From contig JAGRGH010000017.1 of assembly GCA_020445605.1 (NCBI GenBank), positions 1 to 64,000 on the forward strand: DNA of 64,000 bases. The letters are read 5' to 3'. Below the pieces are notes generated by a model that ran no database searches, had not been told where the DNA came from, and saw only the letters and a program-made list of their open reading frames with translations. The position numbers and the translations under genes were made by a program. This document shows positions 18,916-26,531 of this stretch, piece after piece (within the stretch, counting starts at the first letter, position 1; every line of letters begins with the position of its first letter). This stretch comes from Chromatiales bacterium (GTDB taxonomy: Bacteria > Pseudomonadota > Gammaproteobacteria > JAGRGH01).

Positions 18916-19564
18916 TGAAATAAATACACCCCATCTTCCGAGAAAGTCTTTGGAAAAAGTCTGGACGGCGGTTAGAAGTGTTCAATTGCCGCGGGAATTC
19001 TATTGTCCAACGGCGGATATATTTGACCTGCTCGAGGTGCGCAGATCTCGCCGCGAATTTAAGGCAATGAGCATCCAGGACATTTCAACTCTGCTTTGGT
19101 TTACGCAGCGTCATACGGCTACTATCCCTGGGACAATTGATCGCGTCAAATCTCCGATTCCGACTGCAGGTGCTCTCGCTTGTGTGAGGACAGTTGTCCT
19201 GGGGGCCCACGAAGAGGCGTGGATCTACGACGCGGCGGAGCATCGATCTGAAGTGTTGTCTGCACCTGTGGACATGTGTGACCAGATACGCACATCAGCT
19301 AGCGAATTCTTCAACGTGGGTGAGGGTTTGTTGTTATTGTTTTTCGCATATCGCCCGTTTGTCACGAAGTACTACGAATCACCAGACTCTTTGGTTCTGC
19401 GCGAAGCTGGCGTATTGCTCGGCACTCTTGCCTTGATTGCGGAGGCGCTAGAATTTTCGTTTTGCCCCCTAGGCGCCACAGCTGAAAATTGGTTGGTTAA
19501 CTTACTAGGTGGGAGCGAAAAGGTCATAATTCCTGCCGGTGCTGCGGTTGTTGGGCGGAGGTAA
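18902..19564 (+). CDS. Nitroreductase/SagB-like flavoprotein
   Basis: 220 residues from the ATG at 18902, overlapping the QueC-like gene by 14 bases. Near residue 43 it has the RRSRREF motif typical of FMN-binding nitroreductase-fold proteins (RRSxRxF), followed by PIPTAGALACVRTVVL and, towards the C-terminus, REAGVLLGTLALIAEALEFSFCPLG, shown here in two parts: REAGVLLGTLALIAEALEF and SFCPLG. These match the SagB-type oxidoreductase subgroup. It would act on a thio- or deaza-heterocycle or a peptide; the substrate is unknown. The 3' end overlaps the oppositely oriented glycosylase gene by 60 bases. Confidence 0.7.
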   Translation: MPKPSEINTPHLPRKSLEKVWTAVRSVQLPREFYCPTADIFDLLEVRRSRREFKAMSIQDISTLLWFTQRHTATIPGTIDRVKSPIPTAGALACVRTVVLGAHEEAWIYDAAEHRSEVLSAPVDMCDQIRTSASEFFNVGEGLLLLFFAYRPFVTKYYESPDSLVLREAGVLLGTLALIAEALEFSFCPLGATAENWLVNLLGGSEKVIIPAGAAVVGRR

Positions 19565-20341
19565 CCCGCAACGGTCGATAGATGTGACTCCACAATCCGT
19601 GAGCATATGTCTAACGAGGCTTGGTGTAAGCCGCAGCTCGTTCCAGATCTGGTTGTCAAGTATGTTTGCAGGAATGCCGATTCCATCGGCTAGTTTTACG
19701 AAGATATCTTCCATTCGAAGATAGTCTTTATTGACGTCATCGTTAGGTTTAAAGATACCAGCGAGAACGCCTGCCCGATGGATGTGGATATCAAGAATTG
19801 CTACGTCGCGCGCGTCGAGCCAGTTACGTGCAATCCAAGAGGCAGTTTTGTAGCCAATTCCCGGAACAGCGGTGAGCCAATCTCTAAGAGCCTTTCCGCA
19901 ATTCTCGGGGGGGGTGTTGGTGTTCAAATACTCAAGAGCAGCTGAGATATACTTTGCCTTTTGGCGAGGATAGCGGTATCTAATCGATCTTCCACCAACA
20001 ACGAGGGGTTCACTCAGCAGTCTTTCGATCTGTTCAGCAGAGTGTGGGTGATCCACTACGTGGTTTACCCGCAAGTGATTGTATGCAGCTAGCCCCAATT
20101 CCCCTGTTACGCCATGGCCCCCAAGAAGGCACGCGATGATTTCTTCTTTTAGGGAGGAGCCCAAATGATAGCGACTCTGATCATGAATCGCACCATTCGC
20201 GACACATGCGAGGCGCCAAAAAGCAGGTGTATACGGTGTGCTGGCACACCCCCATGGCACACCGGGCAGAACCTCTACGTCCGCGTTAGGGATATTACAT
20301 TCGAAATATTTCCCGTTCTCAAAGTGAGTCCTAATCTGCAC
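19505..20341 (-). CDS. HhH-GPD DNA glycosylase, 8-oxoguanine glycosylase (OGG)-like
   Basis: 278 residues. A helix-hairpin-helix plus Gly/Pro-Asp core is clear: LTAVPGIGYKTASWIARNW followed by VAILDIHIHRAGVLAG. The lysine in GIGYKTAS is the expected nucleophile of bifunctional glycosylase/lyases and the aspartate in LDIHI the conserved catalytic Asp. This arrangement is closest to OGG-like proteins, including the Cap11 type seen in type IV CBASS. The gene overlaps the start of, and is cotranscribed with, the methyltransferase gene upstream. It could remove a modified base from DNA or serve a nucleotide-release role; the substrate is not inferable. Confidence 0.8.
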   Translation of the reverse strand: MQIRTHFENGKYFECNIPNADVEVLPGVPWGCASTPYTPAFWRLACVANGAIHDQSRYHLGSSLKEEIIACLLGGHGVTGELGLAAYNHLRVNHVVDHPHSAEQIERLLSEPLVVGGRSIRYRYPRQKAKYISAALEYLNTNTPPENCGKALRDWLTAVPGIGYKTASWIARNWLDARDVAILDIHIHRAGVLAGIFKPNDDVNKDYLRMEDIFVKLADGIGIPANILDNQIWNELRLTPSLVRHMLTDCGVTSIDRCGLPPPNNRSTGRNYDLFAPT

Positions 20342-20999
20342 CAGGATTCTCCCTGATAGTAAGCCAATCCAGTAGCAACGAACGTTCTTGGGCGGTCAAT
20401 TCCTCCAAGCGACGTTTCATCCGTTTAAGGCGGCGTTGAATAGTCTGACGCTCTCGGAAGTTGGATCCGAGATAGCGGTAATCATGAAGCTCAGATGGTC
20501 TCGGAAAGTTGTACCAAAGGTACTCCTCTCTCAATCCATCGTGGGCTTTTGATGAATAGGTATATACGTGCCAGTCATTAAGGTACTGACGATAGATATC
20601 GTTATCGTATCCAGAAATGATTATCCGAGCATTCAGATGGATGACCAAGTTAAGAAAGCGGATATGATCGTAATGCCCGAGGTCAAATTTGTAGACGCGA
20701 TCTCTTTTTCGTGTCTCTGGATGGTAGGGCGGGTCGCAATAAACAACCTCATGGCCCTCGAATGGATAATTTTCCAGAAAGCCGATGCCGTCGTCATGGA
20801 TAAGCTGTACACCTATGTCCTTTAGATTCGACATTTCGTGAGCACGCTTATCCAAATCGATACCGAATTCAGTTTCGGCACGCTTCTTTGCCTTCATCAC
20901 TGAACCTAACCCTAGGAAGGGTTCTATATAAACCCTGTGCGGAGGGATGAGATTAATCACATGATGAAAGGTCTTCGCTTTTCCACCGGGATAATGCAT
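20331..20999 (-). CDS. D12-class DNA adenine methyltransferase (Dam-like)
   Basis: 222 residues starting at the ATG 20999 with MHYPGGKAKTF, the SAM-binding N-terminal motif of D12-class enzymes; IEPFLGLGSVMKAKKR is motif I and VVYCDPPYHPETRKR holds the catalytic DPPY. It is somewhat shorter than E. coli Dam (278 residues), with a compact target-recognition region. The C-terminus overlaps the glycosylase start by 11 bases. A 9-bp inverted repeat sits just upstream. Confidence 0.85.
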   Translation of the reverse strand: MHYPGGKAKTFHHVINLIPPHRVYIEPFLGLGSVMKAKKRAETEFGIDLDKRAHEMSNLKDIGVQLIHDDGIGFLENYPFEGHEVVYCDPPYHPETRKRDRVYKFDLGHYDHIRFLNLVIHLNARIIISGYDNDIYRQYLNDWHVYTYSSKAHDGLREEYLWYNFPRPSELHDYRYLGSNFRERQTIQRRLKRMKRRLEELTAQERSLLLDWLTIRENPGAD

Positions 21000-21005
21000 A
21001 CACGT

Positions 21006-21029
21006 ATCATCGTCAGAATCGACGATGAT
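21006..21029. promoter_or_regulatory. Perfect 9-bp inverted repeat upstream of the methyltransferase gene
   Basis: ATCATCGTC (21006-21014) and GACGATGAT (21021-21029) flank 6 bases, 7 bases from the start codon of the methyltransferase gene on the minus strand. It may be an operator or a leader hairpin that controls the two-gene minus-strand operon. No regulator gene is adjacent. Confidence 0.45.
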
Positions 21030-21206
21030 GTCAAGAAGATATTTGGTGCTAAATAGGAGACCTACATTGAGAGTTGATTGATTGGAGGTTACTAGGTTCT
21101 TTTAGGATGGACACCGGAAATAACGACGGACTTTGAATAGATTTTCGGTTCCTTCCATTACGCCGTGTAAGCCACGATAGCCCATCGTACTGTCACTGGA
21201 CTAATC

Positions 21207-21695
21207 GTGAAAATGATCGGGAACACACATTCAATTAGCCCTGTGGTGCTGATTCTGGTTGTTTACGGGTTTCCCCCCGGCATCGCACAAGCAGTTCAGA
21301 ACGAGGCAGAGAATCCCCATCTCGTCGAGGTGTTCGCCACGTCCGGCTCCGCGATCACCCGCGATGCCGACCTACCCCGGCCTGGTTCCGGCGTCATCGA
21401 ACTCCAGATCTACGAACTGGATGGCATCCAGCGTGTCGAGGCGAAGCTGTCCCAAGGCCTTACGGCCGATCCCGAGCAATCCAAACGAGTCGTGCTGCAA
21501 CGATTCCAGCAACTGCATGAGGAAGATCGTGCACAGATGCAACGTGCTGCGATGGGCTTGGCGAAAGCGCTTCAATACGGCGTCGATCGCTATCCAGCGA
21601 TCGTATTCAATGGTGAGGTCGCGATCTATGGCGTGACCGACATCGGCGAAGCATTGCATCGGTATCAGCAGTGGCAGGCAGGCCGGAAGCAATGA
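21207..21695 (+). CDS. ICE protein, TIGR03757 (PFL_4709) family
   Basis: 162 residues with a signal peptide. The C-terminal half, YGVDRYPAIVFNGEVAIYGV, is a thioredoxin-like motif of the TIGR03757/DUF1525 family. It resumes the transfer operon after the cargo island. The next gene begins at the overlapping ATGA. The family role is unassigned; TrbC/TraW-like proteins occupy this place in F-type systems. Confidence 0.82.
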   Translation: MKMIGNTHSISPVVLILVVYGFPPGIAQAVQNEAENPHLVEVFATSGSAITRDADLPRPGSGVIELQIYELDGIQRVEAKLSQGLTADPEQSKRVVLQRFQQLHEEDRAQMQRAAMGLAKALQYGVDRYPAIVFNGEVAIYGVTDIGEALHRYQQWQAGRKQ

Positions 21696-22720
21696 GAGGG
21701 CAGCGGTTCCTGTCGCTTGGCCTGGCCGCGTTGCTGTTGATGCCTGTCGCCGGCAGGGCGGGTTCCATCACGACACCGGAGATCGTGGCCAAGACCACGG
21801 CCGCGGCATTGTCGTGTATGCAGTGGATGCCCATCGGTACCTGTTTCTGGTTACGCTGTTCCTGGACCGGCTGCAGTGTCAGAACCTCGCTCAAAGTCGG
21901 GCATTACAACCCGGATCTGGTGGTCAGCAGCTACAACGAGCTGGGTGGCAACCCCTGGGTGGAGATCCGGGCAACCTTGGGCCTTGCCCAGAAGGCGGCG
22001 GCCACCGGGTTGCTCGGGTCACTGCTGCCTGTCCCCATCGACAGCGCCGGCAACCGTACCGAAGGGACATCGGACAACCGCGATCACAAGAACATGATCT
22101 TCCGTGAGACGGATGCCATCGGTCATCCGCTCAGTTCGCTCTACGGAATCGTCGCCGGCGTGGGGATGTTATGCCAGACGGAGACAACGTCCTTCGTTCC
22201 GTATTTCCAGTCCGGGCTCGATGCGTTGTCCTGGCGTCAGGAGGTGCCGGAGATCTTCTACCCTGCGAGTTTCATCCCGGGGCTGCGTGAGATCGGCACC
22301 TGGCCGTTGCAGACCTGGGGTGGCGTGTATCCACGTACCGGCTGGACCACACAAGCGGAGGAACCCAAGGCTGCGGCCATCAACGCGCAGCGCGCAGGTG
22401 ACATCGTGACCCGTACGGCGCAGCCGCATGTGTACGTTCCGGTTACCGCATCGTCGTCTTCGAGTCAGAGGGTATGGTCTCCCGGTCCGCTGATGGAGAA
22501 AGACCACCGCACCGGCACCTGGCAAATGATGGTCCCGCGTACCGAGACGAGCTGTGATGTGTTCGGTACCAATGATCTGGGGACCCTGACCGGCTGGGGC
22601 GGCGGTCGGGTCGATAGCGAGGGCGACTATGTCTGGAACCTCTGGCGTCCTTACAAATGTTGTCAGCGGCGCGGCCAGTGGTTCCTATTCGACATCGACT
22701 GGATTTCCTATCCACCATGA
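21692..22720 (+). CDS. ICE protein, TIGR03756 (PFL_4710) family, TraU-like
   Basis: 342 residues with a signal peptide (MRGQRFLSLGLAALLLMPVAG), then conserved Cys/Trp-rich TraU-type blocks (CMQWMPIGTCFWLRCSWTGC; VGHYNPDLVVSSYNE). TraU proteins are periplasmic factors needed for pilus assembly and mating-pair formation. The start ATG overlaps the upstream TGA, and the end overlaps an ATG of the next gene. Confidence 0.87.
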   Translation: MRGQRFLSLGLAALLLMPVAGRAGSITTPEIVAKTTAAALSCMQWMPIGTCFWLRCSWTGCSVRTSLKVGHYNPDLVVSSYNELGGNPWVEIRATLGLAQKAAATGLLGSLLPVPIDSAGNRTEGTSDNRDHKNMIFRETDAIGHPLSSLYGIVAGVGMLCQTETTSFVPYFQSGLDALSWRQEVPEIFYPASFIPGLREIGTWPLQTWGGVYPRTGWTTQAEEPKAAAINAQRAGDIVTRTAQPHVYVPVTASSSSSQRVWSPGPLMEKDHRTGTWQMMVPRTETSCDVFGTNDLGTLTGWGGGRVDSEGDYVWNLWRPYKCCQRRGQWFLFDIDWISYPP

Positions 22721-22740
22721 GGAACAAGCAAGGATACCGA

Positions 22741-24102
22741 ATGGCTACGAAACACCGATCTTCTCGGATCATTGCACGGAACACATGCGCGTCGATACTG
22801 ATCGCGCTGTCGCTATGGAATAACGCCTACGCCGCCAAGGCGCCGACGGAAGACAGCCTGTGGTACTACGAGATCGGTGGCGCGGAACCGGTGTCGGCGC
22901 CGGCCAATCCCTCCGTGGTTTCGGTCACCCTGGGCGGCTCTGCGCAGCTGGGTCTTGGATACAGTTGTGGCAAGTTCGATCCCGTCGCGGCGGTCACCAA
23001 CACGTTGAACGACATCGGTGCCGGTGTCGACAACATGATGAACGCCATGACCGCGGCGGCGAGCGCCGCCATTGCGGCCCTGCCGGCGCTCATTTTGCAA
23101 CGAGCCAACCCCGGACTCTACGACATGTTCCAGAACGCATTGTTGCAGGCCGAGGAGACCATGCAACTCGCCACCAAGTCTTGCGAGCAGATGGAAGCCG
23201 AGATCGCCAAGGGCAAGAATCCCTATGCCGATCTCATCACCTTGTCAAAGGGCAACGACTGGAAACTCCAGATGGGTGTCGGCGGCAACGACGCCGTGAC
23301 CGCGAAGACCGCGGTCGAGACATCCAACGGCGACAACGGTGTGCCGTGGATCGGTGGCCAGGCCGGCGGTTCGGGGCAGCCGCTCCTGGAGTTCACCGGC
23401 GACATCGTCAAGGCCGGTTACAACATCAATATGAACCGGCCCGTCACCGCGGTGGGACCCGTGCCGCCGGCGTCGGCAACCCGGCTGTCCGAGGTCTGGG
23501 CCACACCCGCGGAGGCCAGAGATTGGGTGGTGGACGTGGTGGGCGAAAATATCGTCACCACGTGTGATACCTGTCGCAAGGACAGCATTCCCGGCACCGG
23601 TCTGTTGCCGAAGCTCTATCAGGAGGCGAGTGCGGTGACGGTGGAGATCCAGAATCTGGTCAGCGGCGCGACGCCGCCGACCCTAGCGAACCTGGAAAAC
23701 ATTACCGCCCCCGGTGTGGCCATCACGCGCCAGGTCATCGAAGCCATCCGGGAAATGCCGGCCTCCGAGCAGGGCCTGATCATGGGCCGACTGGTTTCGG
23801 AGATCAGCACCGCGCGCACGGTGGAGAAGGCCCTGTTCGCCCGGCGATTGCTGCTCACCGGCCGTCAGGTACCGGAGGTTTACGCCACGGAAGTGGCCCG
23901 TGAGCATGCCGACACCTCCATCGCCGAGCTGGACAAGGAGATCGAGAACCTGCTGTTCGAGACCCGGGTGCGCAAGGAGGTCGTCTCCGACACTGTGAGC
24001 ATGTTGCTCCAGCGCGCGGCGGCGCGACGCCAGTCATCTCTGAATACACCGTCGGTGCCCACAATCGATCCACGGCCCTTGAGCAATGGCCGCGTTCCGT
24101 AA
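22741..24102 (+). CDS. ICE protein, TIGR03755 (PFL_4711) family
   Basis: 453 residues from the ATG at 22741, preceded by AAGGA; an ATG at 22717 overlapping the TraU stop is an alternative. It has a signal peptide (cleavage near NNAYAAK). The central part is helical and contains a CDTC-type cysteine pair and LILQRANPGLYDMFQN. Position after the TraU-like gene is diagnostic for this family (TraN/TrbI-like placement); function is unassigned. Confidence 0.8.
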   Translation: MATKHRSSRIIARNTCASILIALSLWNNAYAAKAPTEDSLWYYEIGGAEPVSAPANPSVVSVTLGGSAQLGLGYSCGKFDPVAAVTNTLNDIGAGVDNMMNAMTAAASAAIAALPALILQRANPGLYDMFQNALLQAEETMQLATKSCEQMEAEIAKGKNPYADLITLSKGNDWKLQMGVGGNDAVTAKTAVETSNGDNGVPWIGGQAGGSGQPLLEFTGDIVKAGYNINMNRPVTAVGPVPPASATRLSEVWATPAEARDWVVDVVGENIVTTCDTCRKDSIPGTGLLPKLYQEASAVTVEIQNLVSGATPPTLANLENITAPGVAITRQVIEAIREMPASEQGLIMGRLVSEISTARTVEKALFARRLLLTGRQVPEVYATEVAREHADTSIAELDKEIENLLFETRVRKEVVSDTVSMLLQRAAARRQSSLNTPSVPTIDPRPLSNGRVP

Positions 24103-24469
24103 CGGCTTTTCCATGCGCCGCCGCTGGTTCGTGCTGCTGACCCTGTTGGCGTTCGGGCTGGCGTTGGGCATCGGCGTCTTCCTGTGGTACTCGGTGCAGA
24201 CCTCGTCTGTCGTCGCGATCCAGACCCGGATCGATGTGATGAAGCCGGTCGCCACCGCGATCCGGTTGCTGCTGATCGGTCTCGTCGCGCTGGCATGGCC
24301 GGCGATGACTCGAGCGCTTCATCGGTGGGGGTGCATCGATGAGGCCGGGGTAGGGCGCCTGCTATCACAGCGCTGGCGCATCGTCACCTGGCTCGTCGTG
24401 ATCGAACTGATGCTCGGGCAGAACCTCCTGGGCCGATTCCTGACCTCTCTGCAGGGACCCGCTACATGA
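24086..24469 (+). CDS. Small ICE membrane protein of unknown family
   Basis: 127 residues with three predicted transmembrane helices (about 12-32, 48-66 and 92-110) and a basic N-terminus. A membrane protein of this size commonly sits between the PFL_4711 and TraG-like genes in such ICEs. It overlaps both neighbours, which supports it being translated. Confidence 0.65.
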   Translation: MAAFRNGFSMRRRWFVLLTLLAFGLALGIGVFLWYSVQTSSVVAIQTRIDVMKPVATAIRLLLIGLVALAWPAMTRALHRWGCIDEAGVGRLLSQRWRIVTWLVVIELMLGQNLLGRFLTSLQGPAT

Positions 24470-26031
24470 CCGTCGACAGCTATCTCGAACTGTTCACCAC
24501 CCTGTTCGGCTGGGCCTTCTACGGCATCCTGTGGGACGTGCTGGTGGGAACGGGCATCGTGTTCCTGCCGTTTCTCGGTATTCTGATCGACAACTGGCGG
24601 GAGCCCGCCGAAGGCGGCGAGTTCGGCACGGTCACAGGACTATCACTGCGCCGCATGGAAATCGAGCTATTCATCGCGTTGCTGGTCGTGGTCCTGGCTG
24701 GACAGCCCGCCGCGCTGACACCGTTGAACGCCGGGACGCTCAGCTACACCCCGCCGCCGACCCTGATCGATCCCACGCCCGCCACCGCGACGGTTGGCGC
24801 ACCCCAGAGCACCTATGGTACGACCGGATTCGCCGGTTCACCCGCGACCGTGAATATCCCGGTATGGTGGTACGCGGTGTTGGCCATGACGTCGGGGTTG
24901 AACCATGCCGTGATCGAAGGTCTGCCCTCGGCTGCCGACATGCGCACCTACGAGCAGCAGGCCCGACTGGCCACCATCGCGGACCCGCGCTTAAGACAGG
25001 AAGCCAGCGACTTCTTCAGTCAGTGCTACATCCCGGCGCGCTCGAAATACCAGGCCGAGCGGCCGGCAACGGCGGCGGTCAACGCCTTGTTGAGCACCTA
25101 CGGACCGGACGATCCCGACTGGATGGGCTCGCACGTCTACCGCGACACACCCGGCTATTACGACACGCTTCGCCCGTCCATGCAGATCGCGGGCTGGGCC
25201 TACATCGGGGCGCGCGATACCGAATACGACCCGACCGCACCGCCCGTATGGGGCAAGCCCTACTGCAAGGAGTGGTGGGAGGACGGCACGATCGGCTTGA
25301 GGGAGAAGCTGATCAACGAGGCGGACGCGACCTCCGCCGGATTCTCGGGCCTCGTCGTCTCCGTGGCACCGGCGCTGGCAACCGAGAAGCAGAACGATGC
25401 CGTCGCCCGCACTGTACTCACCAACGCTCCACCCGGCTGGTCGAACAACGACCTGGTGGCGAACAACGCCGGCACCACCGGCTGGATCAGTACTGCGGAA
25501 AACTGGGTCAAGGGCGGCCTTGCAGCGGGAGGCGTGCTCACTGCATCCGCACTGTTTTCCGTCACTATGACCGCCGTCCTTCAGGCGCTCCCCATGGTGC
25601 AGGCAGTCCTTCTGCTCGGCATGTATGCCTTGTTGCCTATGGTTGTGGTGTTGTCGCGCTATTCCATCTCCATGATGGTCATAGGCGCCATGGCCATCTT
25701 AACTGTCAAGTTCTGGAGCGTACTTTGGTACCTCGCCATGTGGGTGGACCAAAACCTTATCCAGTCGATGTATCCCGACGTGAACGTTTTCCTGCAGATC
25801 TTTGCGAACCCCGGCGAGCATGACATCAAGCGCATGCTGCTCAACATGATTACAACCAGCCTCTACTTGGGGCTGCCGTTGCTGTGGAGCGGGATGATGG
25901 CGTGGGCGGGAGTAAATGTTGGACGCAGCATCAACAATGCTGCCGCGCCGCTGGCTCGGCCTGCGGACGACGCGGGTCGCCAGGGCGGGGCGATTGGGAA
26001 GGCTGCCGCGAACCGAGGCCTTCGCCGCTAG
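24466..26031 (+). CDS. TraG N-terminal domain-like conjugal transfer protein (PFL_4712-type)
   Basis: 521 residues, polytopic: transmembrane segments near 10-30, 68-86, 340-360, 370-400, 405-425 and 445-465, with a large hydrophilic loop between. MTVDSYLELFTTLFGWAFY and the C-terminal SLYLGLPLLWSGMMAWAGVN match the TraG N-terminal (mating-pair stabilisation) family of MPF-G ICEs. It ends the transfer operon 11 bases from a gene on the other strand. Confidence 0.87.
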   Translation: MTVDSYLELFTTLFGWAFYGILWDVLVGTGIVFLPFLGILIDNWREPAEGGEFGTVTGLSLRRMEIELFIALLVVVLAGQPAALTPLNAGTLSYTPPPTLIDPTPATATVGAPQSTYGTTGFAGSPATVNIPVWWYAVLAMTSGLNHAVIEGLPSAADMRTYEQQARLATIADPRLRQEASDFFSQCYIPARSKYQAERPATAAVNALLSTYGPDDPDWMGSHVYRDTPGYYDTLRPSMQIAGWAYIGARDTEYDPTAPPVWGKPYCKEWWEDGTIGLREKLINEADATSAGFSGLVVSVAPALATEKQNDAVARTVLTNAPPGWSNNDLVANNAGTTGWISTAENWVKGGLAAGGVLTASALFSVTMTAVLQALPMVQAVLLLGMYALLPMVVVLSRYSISMMVIGAMAILTVKFWSVLWYLAMWVDQNLIQSMYPDVNVFLQIFANPGEHDIKRMLLNMITTSLYLGLPLLWSGMMAWAGVNVGRSINNAAAPLARPADDAGRQGGAIGKAAANRGLRR

Positions 26032-26042
26032 CAGCAGCTCGG

Positions 26043-26417
26043 CTAATCCTCGTCGTACCAGCCGTAAGGATCGTTACCGGCGTCCAGACGGCCGGTACGG
26101 TGGTTGTACTCGCCAATTAGATCGGTATCCTGGAGTTGACGGTCGTCATGGTCGTTGTCAGGCATAGCAGCCAGTAGTTCTCGTAAGAGACCCAGCATCG
26201 CTGCCCCTGCAGCCCATGCTGCTCGGCCCACCCTCTGAAGCATTCTGTTCACTTGCCTGCCCAATTGCGTCTTCTCGTTAGTTACAGTCTTGATCTCTTC
26301 AGAATAGGTATAAAGGGCCACATCGGCAACTCTTATCGTCGTTCGGTGGCCACCTGCCAATCCTGCTCCCGCGGAGACCACCATTCCGGATTGGATGGCG
26401 TATTTCAACAAAAACAT
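26043..26417 (-). CDS. DUF3742-like ICE protein, N-terminus uncertain
   Basis: Up to 124 residues. The C-terminal third (AAMLGLLRELLAAMPDNDHD, then LIGEYNHRTGRLDAG and DPYGWYDED) resembles the tail of ICE proteins encoded next to and convergent with TraG-like genes. The first 60 residues do not look like the family and the real start may be the ATG at 26243, or the gene may have been truncated when the BREX cargo arrived next to it. Confidence 0.55.
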   Translation of the reverse strand: MFLLKYAIQSGMVVSAGAGLAGGHRTTIRVADVALYTYSEEIKTVTNEKTQLGRQVNRMLQRVGRAAWAAGAAMLGLLRELLAAMPDNDHDDRQLQDTDLIGEYNHRTGRLDAGNDPYGWYDED

Positions 26418-26466
26418 CGTAACCTATTGTTTTACTGTCCTCGTAGTGTATCGCCTGTGACCGTTT

Positions 26467-26523
26467 ATGTTCGCCGGCTAGTTTGCCGGCGAACATTGAC
26501 ATATTTTCCAGACCCGCTATAGT
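26467..26523 (+). promoter_or_regulatory. BREX operon promoter with perfect 12-bp palindrome
   Basis: ATGTTCGCCGGC (26467-26478) and GCCGGCGAACAT (26485-26496) form a perfect inverted repeat around 6 bases. The last base of the right arm is the first T of TTGACA (26496-26501), which is followed after 16 bases by TATAGT (26518-26523). Transcription would start around 26530, two bases from the annotated brxA ATG. A repressor dimer on the repeat would occlude RNA polymerase. BrxR-type regulators bind such repeats in other BREX loci, but no regulator gene is found beside this one. Confidence 0.75.
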
Positions 26524-26531
26524 GCCTCACC

